Below are positions 52,490 through 60,481 of a stretch of DNA of 64,000 bases, in pieces (position 1 is the stretch's first letter; every line of letters starts with the position of its first letter). The stretch is from contig NZ_QMKK01000054.1 in the NCBI RefSeq assembly GCF_003287875.1, positions 558,001 through 622,000 on the forward strand, read 5' to 3'. Under the pieces are notes generated by a model. The model searched no databases, had not been told where the DNA came from, and saw only the letters and a program-made list of their open reading frames with translations. A program made the translations under genes and the position numbers. The stretch comes from Martinezella tropici (GTDB lineage: Bacteria; Pseudomonadota; Alphaproteobacteria; Rhizobiales; Rhizobiaceae).

Positions 52490-53482
52490 ATGCTGACAGC
52501 GGCGAACGAAACACTCGACATCGACCTCCTGATCCTTCCGGAGACGAACCTCATCCTGATCGCTTCGGTGATCGAACCTCTGCGCGGGGCCAACCGCATT
52601 TCCGGAGCCGAGCTCTATCGCTGGCGCCTTTTCACACCGGATGGGTCTCCCGCGGAGACGACGAGCCTTATTCCTGTGCCCGCCTGTTCCAGCTTTCGTT
52701 CGAGCTCGGATACCGCACCGCTTTTCGTGCTCGCCAGCTACAATTGGCGTCGCAACGCGACGCAGGCATTGAAAATGCAATTGTCGCAAACCGCGCGTCA
52801 CAGGTCGATGGTTGCCGGCATCGAGTCCGGCACCTGGCTGCTGGCCGAAGCAAGTTTGTTGGATAATGTCTCCGCCGCCGTCCACTGGGAGGACTACGAC
52901 GATTTTGCGCTGGCCTATCCGCAGGTGCGCGCGGTCAAGGATCGCTACGTGATCGATGGTAAGCGGATCACCACTGCCGGTTCGTTGCCGACGGTCGACC
53001 TCATGCTGGAGATCATCCGGCGGCGGCAGGGCTATTCGCTGGCGCTGGAAGTCAGCCGCCTGTTCATCTACGAGCCGGCAAGCACGCCAAGCGCCGCGGA
53101 GCTTTCACCATCAACGGCCGGTCTGCGCATGCGCGATCCCCGCGTTGCTCAAGCCATTCGCCTGATGGAGGATCATATCGAGCAGCCGCTGGTGCTGACA
53201 CGTCTTGCCCGTCGGGTCGGCGTCAGCGCCCGCCATCTGCAGGCGCTCTTCCAGGAGAGTATCGGTGCGCCGCCGCATGTGCATTACCTGGCGTTGAGGT
53301 TGAATGCGGCTCGGCGCAAGGTCATCGAGACGAAAGCCTCCTTTACCGAGATTGCCGATGCAACCGGCTTCAATTCGGCATCGGCATTCTCCCGCAGTTA
53401 CCGTGCCAGCTTTTCCGAAAGTCCGTCCGAGACGCGCCGCAGGCTGCGCCGGCGCACTACAACTGCAGCAGAGCCGACATAG
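52490..53482 (+). CDS. cdhR: GlxA-type AraC regulator, CdhR-like (carnitine catabolism regulator)
   Basis: A 330-residue regulator with an N-terminal DJ-1/PfpI-like sensor domain (IDLLILPETNLILIASVIEPLRGANRI, AGIESGTWLLAEASLLDN) and a C-terminal AraC double HTH (LTRLARRVGVSARHLQALFQESIGAPPHVHYL, FTEIADATGFNSASAFSRSYRASF). This is the architecture of CdhR and GbdR, which activate carnitine and glycine betaine genes. The ATG at 52490 has GGAGG 8 bases upstream. It is divergent from the BKACE/carnitine dehydrogenase operon across a 106-base promoter region and is the obvious activator. Confidence 0.85.
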   Translation: MLTAANETLDIDLLILPETNLILIASVIEPLRGANRISGAELYRWRLFTPDGSPAETTSLIPVPACSSFRSSSDTAPLFVLASYNWRRNATQALKMQLSQTARHRSMVAGIESGTWLLAEASLLDNVSAAVHWEDYDDFALAYPQVRAVKDRYVIDGKRITTAGSLPTVDLMLEIIRRRQGYSLALEVSRLFIYEPASTPSAAELSPSTAGLRMRDPRVAQAIRLMEDHIEQPLVLTRLARRVGVSARHLQALFQESIGAPPHVHYLALRLNAARRKVIETKASFTEIADATGFNSASAFSRSYRASFSESPSETRRRLRRRTTTAAEPT

Positions 53483-54332
53483 GCTGAAACGCCTCGCGCA
53501 CCATTTCCGCCAGTTCGCGGATTGCCTCGCTCGAATGATAGGGGTTGCGGCGAAGCACGACACGGGAAGAATCGACCGGCGGAAAGCCGTCATCGCTCGT
53601 CAGCTCCCGGCAGCCATGCGGAATGTTGCTGCGCGATAGCGTCGTCACGGCAAGCCCGGCGGAGACGGCATTCTTCAAGCCGGAACTCGTGTCGGCAATG
53701 AAGGCGATACGATAACGCCGCCCGATTTGCTCCAATGATTTCAGGGCGAAATCGCGGCACCATGTCGAATCCCGATAAACAGCGATGGGCAGCGGTGTCG
53801 CCTCATGCACGCGATGGACCAATGATGTCACCCAGACCGTTGGGTCGATACAGAGAACTTCGCCTTTGCTCTGGTTGTTCCAGTCGAAGACGACGGCCAG
53901 GTCCAGCTCATCTTTTTCCAGCGCGGCCAGGTTGTGCACCGTGTAATCGCAGGAGACAGTGACTTCGACGGCCGGATGCCTGATAGCGAAAGCGGCCAAG
54001 GCGGCGGGAAGAATGGTCTGGCTGTATTCCTCCGGAATGCCGATCCGGACTGGGCCGTCCAGGGGCTTCGTGCGGATATTTGCCGCAGCCTCGTTCAGGA
54101 GCTCGATCACCCGCTGCGCGTAGGGAAGCAACTGAGTGCCGGCGCGGGTCAGCACCGCTCCGCGAGCGCTTCTTTCGAAGAGCGTTTCGCCGATCGTATC
54201 CTCGAGCCGCTTGATCTGCGCGCTGACAGCCGATTGGGTGCGGCCGATCCGCTGCGCCGCGATAGAAAAATTAGTTGTCTCGGTGACGACGAGAAAGGTC
54301 CGCAGCAGATCGCTTTCGATAGGTTCGCGCAT
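53457..54332 (-). CDS. LysR-family transcriptional regulator
   Basis: LysR regulator of 291 residues. The N-terminal winged helix is clear (DLLRTFLVVTETTNFSIAAQRIGRTQSAVSAQIKRLEDTIGETLFERSARG), followed by a two-lobed effector domain (VRIGIPEEYSQTILPAALAAFAIRHPAVEVTV, IAFIADTSSGLKNAVSAGLAVTTLS). Its 3' end overlaps the CdhR-like gene by 26 bases on the opposite strand. It is divergent from the EamA permease gene with 110 bases between the starts, the usual arrangement for a LysR protein controlling a small exporter. Confidence 0.9.
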   Translation of the reverse strand: MREPIESDLLRTFLVVTETTNFSIAAQRIGRTQSAVSAQIKRLEDTIGETLFERSARGAVLTRAGTQLLPYAQRVIELLNEAAANIRTKPLDGPVRIGIPEEYSQTILPAALAAFAIRHPAVEVTVSCDYTVHNLAALEKDELDLAVVFDWNNQSKGEVLCIDPTVWVTSLVHRVHEATPLPIAVYRDSTWCRDFALKSLEQIGRRYRIAFIADTSSGLKNAVSAGLAVTTLSRSNIPHGCRELTSDDGFPPVDSSRVVLRRNPYHSSEAIRELAEMVREAFQPMSALLQL

Positions 54333-54442
54333 GGCAGGTCACAAATATTTCTGATAGCCACTATCTCTACTATTCGTTTGCCTGATGTCAAATATCGGTG
54401 CACACAGGGCAGGTTCCTTCTGCTCATTCCCTGAGTCCATAC

Positions 54443-55351
54443 ATGACATTCCAGCTTCCGACCCGCTCCGCTTTTGCCAGCGATTATGAGAGGGGCGTGC
54501 TACTCGTGGCGACAGCAATGCTTGCGTGGAGCTGCAGCGGCATCTACGCACGTCTCCTGACCACGGACATATGGACGGCGATCTCCTGGCGTTCGCTGTT
54601 CGGTGGTCTGTTTCTGCTGATTCCCAGCTTTTTCCTCGAAGGTGGGTTCTCCAGGCGGCAATGGGCATCGATCTTTCATCCCGCCGGGCTGGCGATGCTG
54701 GCTTGCCAGACCATCAGCCAGGCGTGTTTCATCGGCGCACTTTATACGACCACGGTCGCAAACGTGACGATGATCTATGCGACCGCCCCGTTCATCGCCG
54801 CGTTTCTCAGCTGGATCATGCTGAAGGAGCAGGTCGCGAAGCGGACATTGGTGGCCGGCGGCATCTGCCTTGTCGGCGTTGCGGTCATTGTCGCATCTTC
54901 GATTGGCGGCGGTACCGGCGCTGGCGATCTGCTGGCGCTCGGCATGACGGTCACCTTTGCCCTTATCATCGTCATCCCTCGCATGGATCCCGGCATCCCG
55001 ATCCTGCCATCGAGCGTCGTCAGCGGGCTTCTGACCTTCGTGGTCTTCGTGCCCTTTGCCTCGACGAGCTCGGTGGACGTTCACAACTGGCTTCTGCTCG
55101 CCGCATTCGGGGCGACGAATTTTGCGCTGGCTTTCGTCCTTTTCCTGTTCGGATCAAGAAAGATGCCGGCTGCCGACGCTGCACTCATCAGCTCGATGGA
55201 GATCGTGCTGACGCCCTTCTGGGTCTGGCTCTTCTTCTCGGAGATGCCGCCGGTTGCCACTTTTGTCGGCGGAGCGATCATCTTCGCGACGATCGTCTGG
55301 CATACGGCCATCGACCTCAGGCATAGCCGCCGCCGTCGGGCGCCGGTCTAG
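54443..55351 (+). CDS. EamA-family drug/metabolite transporter
   Basis: Inner-membrane permease of 302 residues with ten predicted helices in two EamA repeats. The first repeat holds GVLLVATAMLAWSCSGIYAR and TVANVTMIYATAPFIAAFLSWIMLKEQVAKRTLVAGGICLVGVAVI; the second ends with ADAALISSMEIVLTPFWVWLFFSEMPPVATFVGGAII. Members export amino acids, purines or other metabolites; no specificity can be read here. The ATG at 54443 and a GTG at 54398 are both possible starts, neither with a strong ribosome site. Divergent LysR gene probably regulates it. Confidence 0.87.
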   Translation: MTFQLPTRSAFASDYERGVLLVATAMLAWSCSGIYARLLTTDIWTAISWRSLFGGLFLLIPSFFLEGGFSRRQWASIFHPAGLAMLACQTISQACFIGALYTTTVANVTMIYATAPFIAAFLSWIMLKEQVAKRTLVAGGICLVGVAVIVASSIGGGTGAGDLLALGMTVTFALIIVIPRMDPGIPILPSSVVSGLLTFVVFVPFASTSSVDVHNWLLLAAFGATNFALAFVLFLFGSRKMPAADAALISSMEIVLTPFWVWLFFSEMPPVATFVGGAIIFATIVWHTAIDLRHSRRRRAPV

Positions 55352-55433
55352 CGAGCTATGGCTATAAGCGACCAGCCGAAATCCTCGGCAGCGTATAAAT
55401 ATAACGTAAATGGAATAACTTAATAGATTTTTC

Positions 55434-55520
55434 TGGTGTTATACATGAGGGTGCTCCTGTCTTGGCACGCCATCGAATGCGCCTTCGATCTGCAACAAAA
55501 TGTAACAACTCATAACACCA
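55434..55520. repeat. Separated inverted repeat in an AT-rich intergenic region
   Basis: Two 9-base arms, TGGTGTTAT (55434-55442) and ATAACACCA (55512-55520), are 69 bases apart. The stretch 55390-55440 just before it is markedly AT-rich for this genome. Together they make up much of the 221-base gap upstream of the gene at 55573 and may hold its promoter and a looping or dyad regulatory element. Confidence 0.4.
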
Positions 55521-55572
55521 CGTCACGCCCGAATCGGTATATTCCGCTCGTATTCGAACGAGAGGTCACTTG

Positions 55573-55935
55573 ATGCAGGCTAACCAGGCGCCGTCCCCTT
55601 CACAAACCGATGTGCTGATCTGTCTCGACAATCAGCAGGTGGCGTCCCGCATCGGCACGGTTCTGTCGCAACAGGGATTGACGGTGCTGATTATCCCCAC
55701 GACCGGGCTTCAGGAGTGGTTCGAGCCGAATGGTTGCCAGCTTGTGGTCACGCATACCGCGATGATCGGCCAGGTCCGCAATCGCTTCAACCTGCCCGTT
55801 GTCAATATCGAAGCCTTCATATTCGATCGCCCCGAGCATACGACCGAAGGTGCCGCCCGGCAGTTTGATGGCGACGCCTTCGTCAAACGGGTTTTCCTGG
55901 TCATGAACGGCGGTCAAAAGCGCGCGGCTGAGTGA
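55573..55935 (+). CDS. Hypothetical protein, receiver-like fold (120 aa)
   Basis: A 120-residue soluble protein with GAGAGG 8-9 bases before the ATG. Its strand-helix pattern (TDVLICLDNQQVASRIGTVLSQQGLTVLIIPT, GCQLVVTHTAMI, LPVVNIEAFIFDRPE, DGDAFVKRVFLVM) resembles a response-regulator receiver domain. Asp16 in the first strand region could sit near the acidic pocket, but the position of the phospho-acceptor is not clear and no output domain follows. It is probably a degenerate receiver or small regulatory protein. It stands alone, convergent with the ABC ATPase gene at 55958. Confidence 0.6.
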   Translation: MQANQAPSPSQTDVLICLDNQQVASRIGTVLSQQGLTVLIIPTTGLQEWFEPNGCQLVVTHTAMIGQVRNRFNLPVVNIEAFIFDRPEHTTEGAARQFDGDAFVKRVFLVMNGGQKRAAE

Positions 55936-55957
55936 TCCGAGCCAACCGGCGCTTCTG

Positions 55958-57025
55958 TTATCCCAGCCGTTGCTGGCTGGCCTTGTCGAAGAAGTGGAGG
56001 TTCGGGGTCTTGAGCGAGATCCGAATCGTCTGCCCCGGTGCGAGTTCGGCGCGCTCCCGCATGACCCACGTCAGTTCCTTGCCTTCCAGGTCAAGCGCGA
56101 CATGCGTTTCCGAACCAGTCGGCTCGACGACGGTCACGGTTGCCGCCACCCCGTCTTCCGAGGCGAAGGAAATGTCTTCCGGACGTATTCCCAGGACGAC
56201 CTCCTGGTCCTCCGACTGAGCCGGAGCAGTGGCAAATTCGATGCGGGTGCCGGTCGACAGCACTAGTGCCGGTGACGCGCCGCCGGTGACCTTGCCTTCG
56301 AGGAAATTCATGGCCGGCGAACCGAGGAAACCGGCCACGAAGACATTTTGGGGCCGATCGTAGAGTTCCAGCGGCGAACCGACCTGCTCGACCTTTCCGC
56401 CCTGCAGAACGACGATCTTGTCGGCCATGGTCATGGCTTCGATCTGATCGTGCGTCACGTAGACGATCGTCGTCTTCAAGCGCTGGTGCAGCGCCTTGAT
56501 TTCCGCGCGCATCTTCACGCGCAGCTTGGCGTCGAGGTTGGAGAGCGGTTCATCGAACAGGAAGACTTTCGGATCGCGCACGATGGCCCGGCCCATGGCG
56601 ACGCGCTGGCGCTGGCCGCCGGAAAGCTGGGCGGGCTTGCGATCCAGCAATGGCTGCAACCCCAGTATCTTGGCCGCGTCGCCGACTTTCCGGTCGATCT
56701 CCGCACGCTTCGCGCCGGCAAGTTGCAGCGCAAAGCCCATGTTTTGCGCCACCGTCATCTGCGGATAGAGCGCATAGTTCTGGAATACCATGGCGATGTC
56801 GCGATCCTTCGGCGGCAGGTCGTTGACAACCCGTCCGGCGATCGAGATCTCACCGCCGGTGATGTCTTCCAGCCCGGCGATCATGCGCAGCAATGTGGAC
56901 TTGCCGCAGCCCGAAGGGCCAACGAGAATGACGAATTCGCCGTCCGAGATTTCGACATCCACACCATGGATGATGTTTACCGCGCCGTAGGACTTCCTGA
57001 CGTTCTTAATGGTCAATCCGGACAT
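55958..57025 (-). CDS. Sugar ABC transporter ATPase (UgpC/MalK type)
   Basis: Cytoplasmic ATPase of a CUT1 importer, 355 residues. Walker A GPSGCGKST, signature LSGGQRQRVAMGRAIV, Walker B VFLFDEPLSNLDAKLR, H-loop YVTHDQIEAMTMADKIVVL, and a C-terminal TOBE/OB domain (RIEFATAPAQSEDQEVVLGIRPEDISFA). The frame reaches 57208, but the ATG at 57025 has GGGAAAG upstream and gives the standard N-terminus MSGLTIKNVRKSYG. It lies at the end of the operon with the glycosidase, two permeases and binding protein of 57049-61735. Confidence 0.92.
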   Translation of the reverse strand: MSGLTIKNVRKSYGAVNIIHGVDVEISDGEFVILVGPSGCGKSTLLRMIAGLEDITGGEISIAGRVVNDLPPKDRDIAMVFQNYALYPQMTVAQNMGFALQLAGAKRAEIDRKVGDAAKILGLQPLLDRKPAQLSGGQRQRVAMGRAIVRDPKVFLFDEPLSNLDAKLRVKMRAEIKALHQRLKTTIVYVTHDQIEAMTMADKIVVLQGGKVEQVGSPLELYDRPQNVFVAGFLGSPAMNFLEGKVTGGASPALVLSTGTRIEFATAPAQSEDQEVVLGIRPEDISFASEDGVAATVTVVEPTGSETHVALDLEGKELTWVMRERAELAPGQTIRISLKTPNLHFFDKASQQRLG

Positions 57026-57048
57026 GACATTCTTTCCCTGAAGATCGA

Positions 57049-58563
57049 TCAGTGCTTCTTGCGGATGCGGAGCGCCTGGTATGGCCTGCCCGGCAGCTCC
57101 ACGCCGAAGGCGGCATCCGCCTTGCCGCCGCGCACGATCGCGCCGTGGCGCGTCGGATGCGGAATCGGTGCTTCCACCTTTTTCGCCGGCGTGATCGTCA
57201 TCTCCCATGTGTCGATAATGTCGACATCATAGTCGGTTCCATCCTTGGGCAGCCCAGTGGACCAGACAGTGGGTTGGTGTTCGCCGAGATAGATGTAACT
57301 GACATCACCATCATGCGCGCCGGAAACGCGGGTCCACGGCCATTCGCCATACGAGGACATGGGTTCTAGGCCGTTGACCACATCCTGCTCCAGAAGATCG
57401 CGCAGGAAGCCGATGCGCTTCCAGGCCTCGCCGCGCAGCTCGCCGCCCTTGGCCCACCAGATCAGATCCTCCGGATGCGAATAGGTTTCACCATGGCCGG
57501 CATAGCCGCCGCGTGTCACTGTGATCCAGAAACGATGCACCAGCTCCTGTGCTGTCAGATTGCCCCAGGACTGGATGATGTTGCCCTCATATTCCGGCTC
57601 GTCGTTGACGACAGGCTTGCCATAGGCCTCGCGCCATTCCTGCGTGCGCTTCACGTCCCAGTTCTGAATGCAGGTATGGGTGACCCACGGCTTGCGATGA
57701 TCGAAGTTCATCGTCGGCTCGCCGTTGTGGATCGACTTCAGATGGCCATAGGGATCGTTCTCTTCGAGAATGTGAAAATAGCGGTCCCACTGCTGCAGCG
57801 GCTTGGTGTCGAGAAGGAAGTCGTACTCGTTGGCAAGCGCCCACCAGACATTGCGATAAGCGGCAAGCCGCGCCGCGAGATAGGCGACATAGCGGAAATC
57901 CTGCTCGGCCGTCATGTCGGCATAGCCCCAACGGTCGTAGGGGTGGAACATGATGATATCGGCCTCGATGCCGAGATCGCAGAGGGCTGCGACCTGGCTC
58001 TCGAAATGGCGGAAGAGGACGGGGTTCGGCCGGTCGAAATCTTGCCTGCCGTCCGCACCTTTTTCAAAGCAGGCATAGAGCGGTTCGTTGACGTTATAGG
58101 GGTAATCCTTCGGAAAAACGCCCATGCGGATCTTGTTGAAACGCGCTTTCTTCAGTGTATCGAGCGTCTGGGCCTGCATCTCGAGCGGCTGGTGCGTCCA
58201 GGCATAGCAGGTCGTGCCGAAGGAGAGGAAAGGCTTGCCGTCGGCATAGGCGAAATGGAATTTGTTGCGGACGTGCACGGGGCCGTGATTGCCTTCGGAT
58301 GGCTTGGTCGCAACGAAAGAGCCGGTCTTGTCATCCAGTTCCGATGTCTTCGAGCGCGTGCGGAACGACCAATCGCCTTCATTGTCCGGCATGAAGCGAA
58401 CGCGATAGACGCCGTCGCCATCATAGAAGCCGGGCACGCGTACCTCACGGCTGTTCTGGCTGAAGACGGCATCGAATGCCACATCGAGATAGGGATTGCC
58501 ACCGGAAGGGCCGTTGAAGGCCGCTTCGAAGACTCCCCATTTTTCGACGGACGCGTTGGACAT
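57049..58563 (-). CDS. DUF5060/DUF4038 (apiosidase-like) glycoside hydrolase
   Basis: Predicted cytoplasmic glycosidase of 504 residues, without signal peptide. Residues 5-90 form a DUF5060-type beta domain (WGVFEAAFNGPSGGNPYLDVAF, FYDGDGVYRVRFMPDNEGDW). Residues about 100-415 form a (beta/alpha)8 barrel of the DUF4038 group now called apiosidase-like (FHFAYADGKPFLSFGTTCYAW, IIMFHPYDRWGYADM). Likely acid/base Glu246 follows strand 4 (WALANEYDF); the nucleophile is likely Glu324 or Glu326 (PVVNDEPEYEG). A C-terminal beta domain closes the chain. It lies between the permease and ATPase genes of a CUT1 importer, so the importer probably brings in its glycoside substrate. The ATG at 58563 has GAGGAGA upstream. 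Confidence 0.85.
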   Translation of the reverse strand: MSNASVEKWGVFEAAFNGPSGGNPYLDVAFDAVFSQNSREVRVPGFYDGDGVYRVRFMPDNEGDWSFRTRSKTSELDDKTGSFVATKPSEGNHGPVHVRNKFHFAYADGKPFLSFGTTCYAWTHQPLEMQAQTLDTLKKARFNKIRMGVFPKDYPYNVNEPLYACFEKGADGRQDFDRPNPVLFRHFESQVAALCDLGIEADIIMFHPYDRWGYADMTAEQDFRYVAYLAARLAAYRNVWWALANEYDFLLDTKPLQQWDRYFHILEENDPYGHLKSIHNGEPTMNFDHRKPWVTHTCIQNWDVKRTQEWREAYGKPVVNDEPEYEGNIIQSWGNLTAQELVHRFWITVTRGGYAGHGETYSHPEDLIWWAKGGELRGEAWKRIGFLRDLLEQDVVNGLEPMSSYGEWPWTRVSGAHDGDVSYIYLGEHQPTVWSTGLPKDGTDYDVDIIDTWEMTITPAKKVEAPIPHPTRHGAIVRGGKADAAFGVELPGRPYQALRIRKKH

Positions 58564-58601
58564 GATATTCTCCTCGGAAGATGTATGGATGGTCCGACCG
58601 C

Positions 58602-59489
58602 TCAGCCCTTGACCGCGCCGGAGGTGAGGCCGGAGACGAAGTAGCGCTGGAAGATCAGATAAACGATGGTGGCCGGCAGCACGGTCATGACGATCGCCGC
58701 GTTCAACTGCCCGTAATCGTTGGAAAACTGGCCCTGGAAGGACATGAGCCCGAGCGGCAGCGTCCACATGTGCTGATCCTGCAGCAGCACGAGCGCCATT
58801 GCGAATTCATTCCATGTCGAGACGAAATCCAGGATCAGCAGCGCCGCGAGCACCGGCAGGCAGACAGGCAGAAATATCCGGCGGAAGATGGTGAAATGGC
58901 TGGCGCCGTCGATCAGGGCGGCTTCCGACAATTCCTTCGGAATGCCTTTGAAGAAGCCGTGCAGAATGAAGACCTGATAGGGCACACCGAAGGCGATATA
59001 GGGAAGGATCACGCCGGGATAGGTGTCGATGAGGCCGAGCGAATTGACCAGCGTGAACAGCGGCGCCAGCATCACCTGGAACGGGATCATGGTGCCGAAG
59101 ATGACGAGGAGCAGCAGCAACTTGCCGAACCGCAGGCGGATCTTGGCGAGCGCATAGGCGGCCATTGCCGAGAGGATAAGCCCGAGCGGCACCTTGATGA
59201 CGGTAATGATGGTGCTGTTCAGGAAGGCGCTGGCGAAATTGCCGCGGCCCCAGGCGCTCGAATAATTCTCGAAGGCTGGATCGAGCGGCGGCATGAAGGC
59301 GCCGGTCGACGTCACATCAGCCTGCGTTTTCAGCGAGGTGAAGACGATGAAGACGAAAGGCGCGAGCCAGATCGCAGCGACGACCAGCAGTGCGATCCAC
59401 AGGCCGATCAGGACAGGATCGCGCTTGCGCTTTGCCGGTGCAATCGTTTCGAAGTCGTCCGACATGGATGTGGCCGATGCTGCCGTCAT
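58602..59489 (-). CDS. Sugar ABC transporter permease (MalG type)
   Basis: CUT1 permease of 295 residues with six membrane helices. It has the N-terminal helix LIGLWIALLVVAAIWLAPFVFIVFTSLK and the EAA coupling motif (ELSEAALIDGASHFTIFRRIFLPVCLPVLAAL), then the MalG-like C-terminus QRYFVSGLTSGAVKG. It overlaps the other permease gene by 4 bases and precedes the glycosidase by 38 bases. Confidence 0.93.
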   Translation of the reverse strand: MTAASATSMSDDFETIAPAKRKRDPVLIGLWIALLVVAAIWLAPFVFIVFTSLKTQADVTSTGAFMPPLDPAFENYSSAWGRGNFASAFLNSTIITVIKVPLGLILSAMAAYALAKIRLRFGKLLLLLVIFGTMIPFQVMLAPLFTLVNSLGLIDTYPGVILPYIAFGVPYQVFILHGFFKGIPKELSEAALIDGASHFTIFRRIFLPVCLPVLAALLILDFVSTWNEFAMALVLLQDQHMWTLPLGLMSFQGQFSNDYGQLNAAIVMTVLPATIVYLIFQRYFVSGLTSGAVKG

Positions 59490-60385
59490 TGTTCGGCCTC
59501 CTCATGCTTCTGCGTCCAGCGCAGGTAGGGAATGACGACGACGATGGTGATGAGCAGCAGGACGACCGAGATCGCGGCACCGCGGCCGAAATCGAAGATC
59601 TGCATGGCCTGCGTAAAGGCCCAGAGCGCCAGCATCTGCGTGGATTGCGCCGGCCCGCCGCCTGTCAGGCCATAGACGATGTCGAACGCCTTCAGCGACG
59701 AGATCACCGAGAGCACAAGTACAATCGTCAGCGTCGTGCGCAGCGCGGGCAGGGTGACGTAGCGGAAGATGTTCCAGCGCCCAGCGCCATCGATGCGGGC
59801 GGCTTCGACCAGCGTCTGCGAGACATTTTGCAGGCCGGCGAGAAACAGGACCATGGAGAAGCCGACGGATTGCCAGAGATAGGCAACGAAGACGGAATAG
59901 AGCGCGATATCCTTGTCGCCGAGCCAGTCCTGGATCCAGTCCTGCAGACCCATTGTGGTCAGGATTTCGGTGAAGAGACCGAAGAAGGGATCGTACATCC
60001 ATTTCCACATGGTCGCGACCGCGATCGGGGCGATGATGACGGGCAGATAGAAGATGGCGCGGAAGGTATTGCGGGCGAAAAGCTTCTGATTAAGGCTCAG
60101 TGCGAGCAAGAGGCCGACCATGGGCGGAAAGATCACGCACATGATCGTCCAGATCACGGTGTTGCGGAAAGCGACCCAGAAGACCGGATCCTGCGTGAAG
60201 ATATATTGATAGTTCGCCAAGCCGACGAAGGGGCGCTGCGGATCGAGGCCGTTCCATTTCTGAAAGCTCAGCACCACAACGTTCAGCATCGGATAGAGCG
60301 CGAAAATCACGTAGATCAGCATGGCCGGCGCAAGCAGGATCACTGCCTGGACGCGAGAATCATGAGTACGATTGCGGAATGACAT
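59486..60385 (-). CDS. Sugar ABC transporter permease (MalF/UgpA type)
   Basis: CUT1 permease of 299 residues. First helix AVILLAPAMLIYVIFALYPMLNVVVLSF, then FVGLANYQYIFTQDPVFWVAFRNTVIW, and the EAA coupling motif VEAARIDGAGRWNIFRYVTLPALRTTL. It pairs with the MalG-type subunit. It follows the binding-protein gene by 96 bases that contain a hairpin. Confidence 0.93.
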   Translation of the reverse strand: MSFRNRTHDSRVQAVILLAPAMLIYVIFALYPMLNVVVLSFQKWNGLDPQRPFVGLANYQYIFTQDPVFWVAFRNTVIWTIMCVIFPPMVGLLLALSLNQKLFARNTFRAIFYLPVIIAPIAVATMWKWMYDPFFGLFTEILTTMGLQDWIQDWLGDKDIALYSVFVAYLWQSVGFSMVLFLAGLQNVSQTLVEAARIDGAGRWNIFRYVTLPALRTTLTIVLVLSVISSLKAFDIVYGLTGGGPAQSTQMLALWAFTQAMQIFDFGRGAAISVVLLLITIVVVIPYLRWTQKHEEAEQ

Positions 60386-60430
60386 TTCTGATTGCTCCCG
60401 GCGGCAGCTGACGCATGGGCATGAAGGTGA

Positions 60431-60473
60431 GGGAAGCCGCCGTAGCGATTGGCAATCGGAGTGACGGCTTCCC
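60431..60473 (-). terminator. Intercistronic hairpin after the binding-protein gene
   Basis: Outer 9-bp stem GGGAAGCCG (60431-60439) and CGGCTTCCC (60465-60473), with a small inner stem CGATT/AATCG in the loop. It lies just beyond the binding-protein stop on the minus strand and probably dampens transcription into the permeases or protects the upstream message. Confidence 0.5.
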
Positions 60474-60481
60474 TCGAAAGA

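Noticed and set aside
53457-53482. Frameshift or annotation error where the CdhR-like and LysR genes overlap
   Set aside because: A 26-base tail-to-tail overlap of two intact convergent genes; both C-termini look normal.
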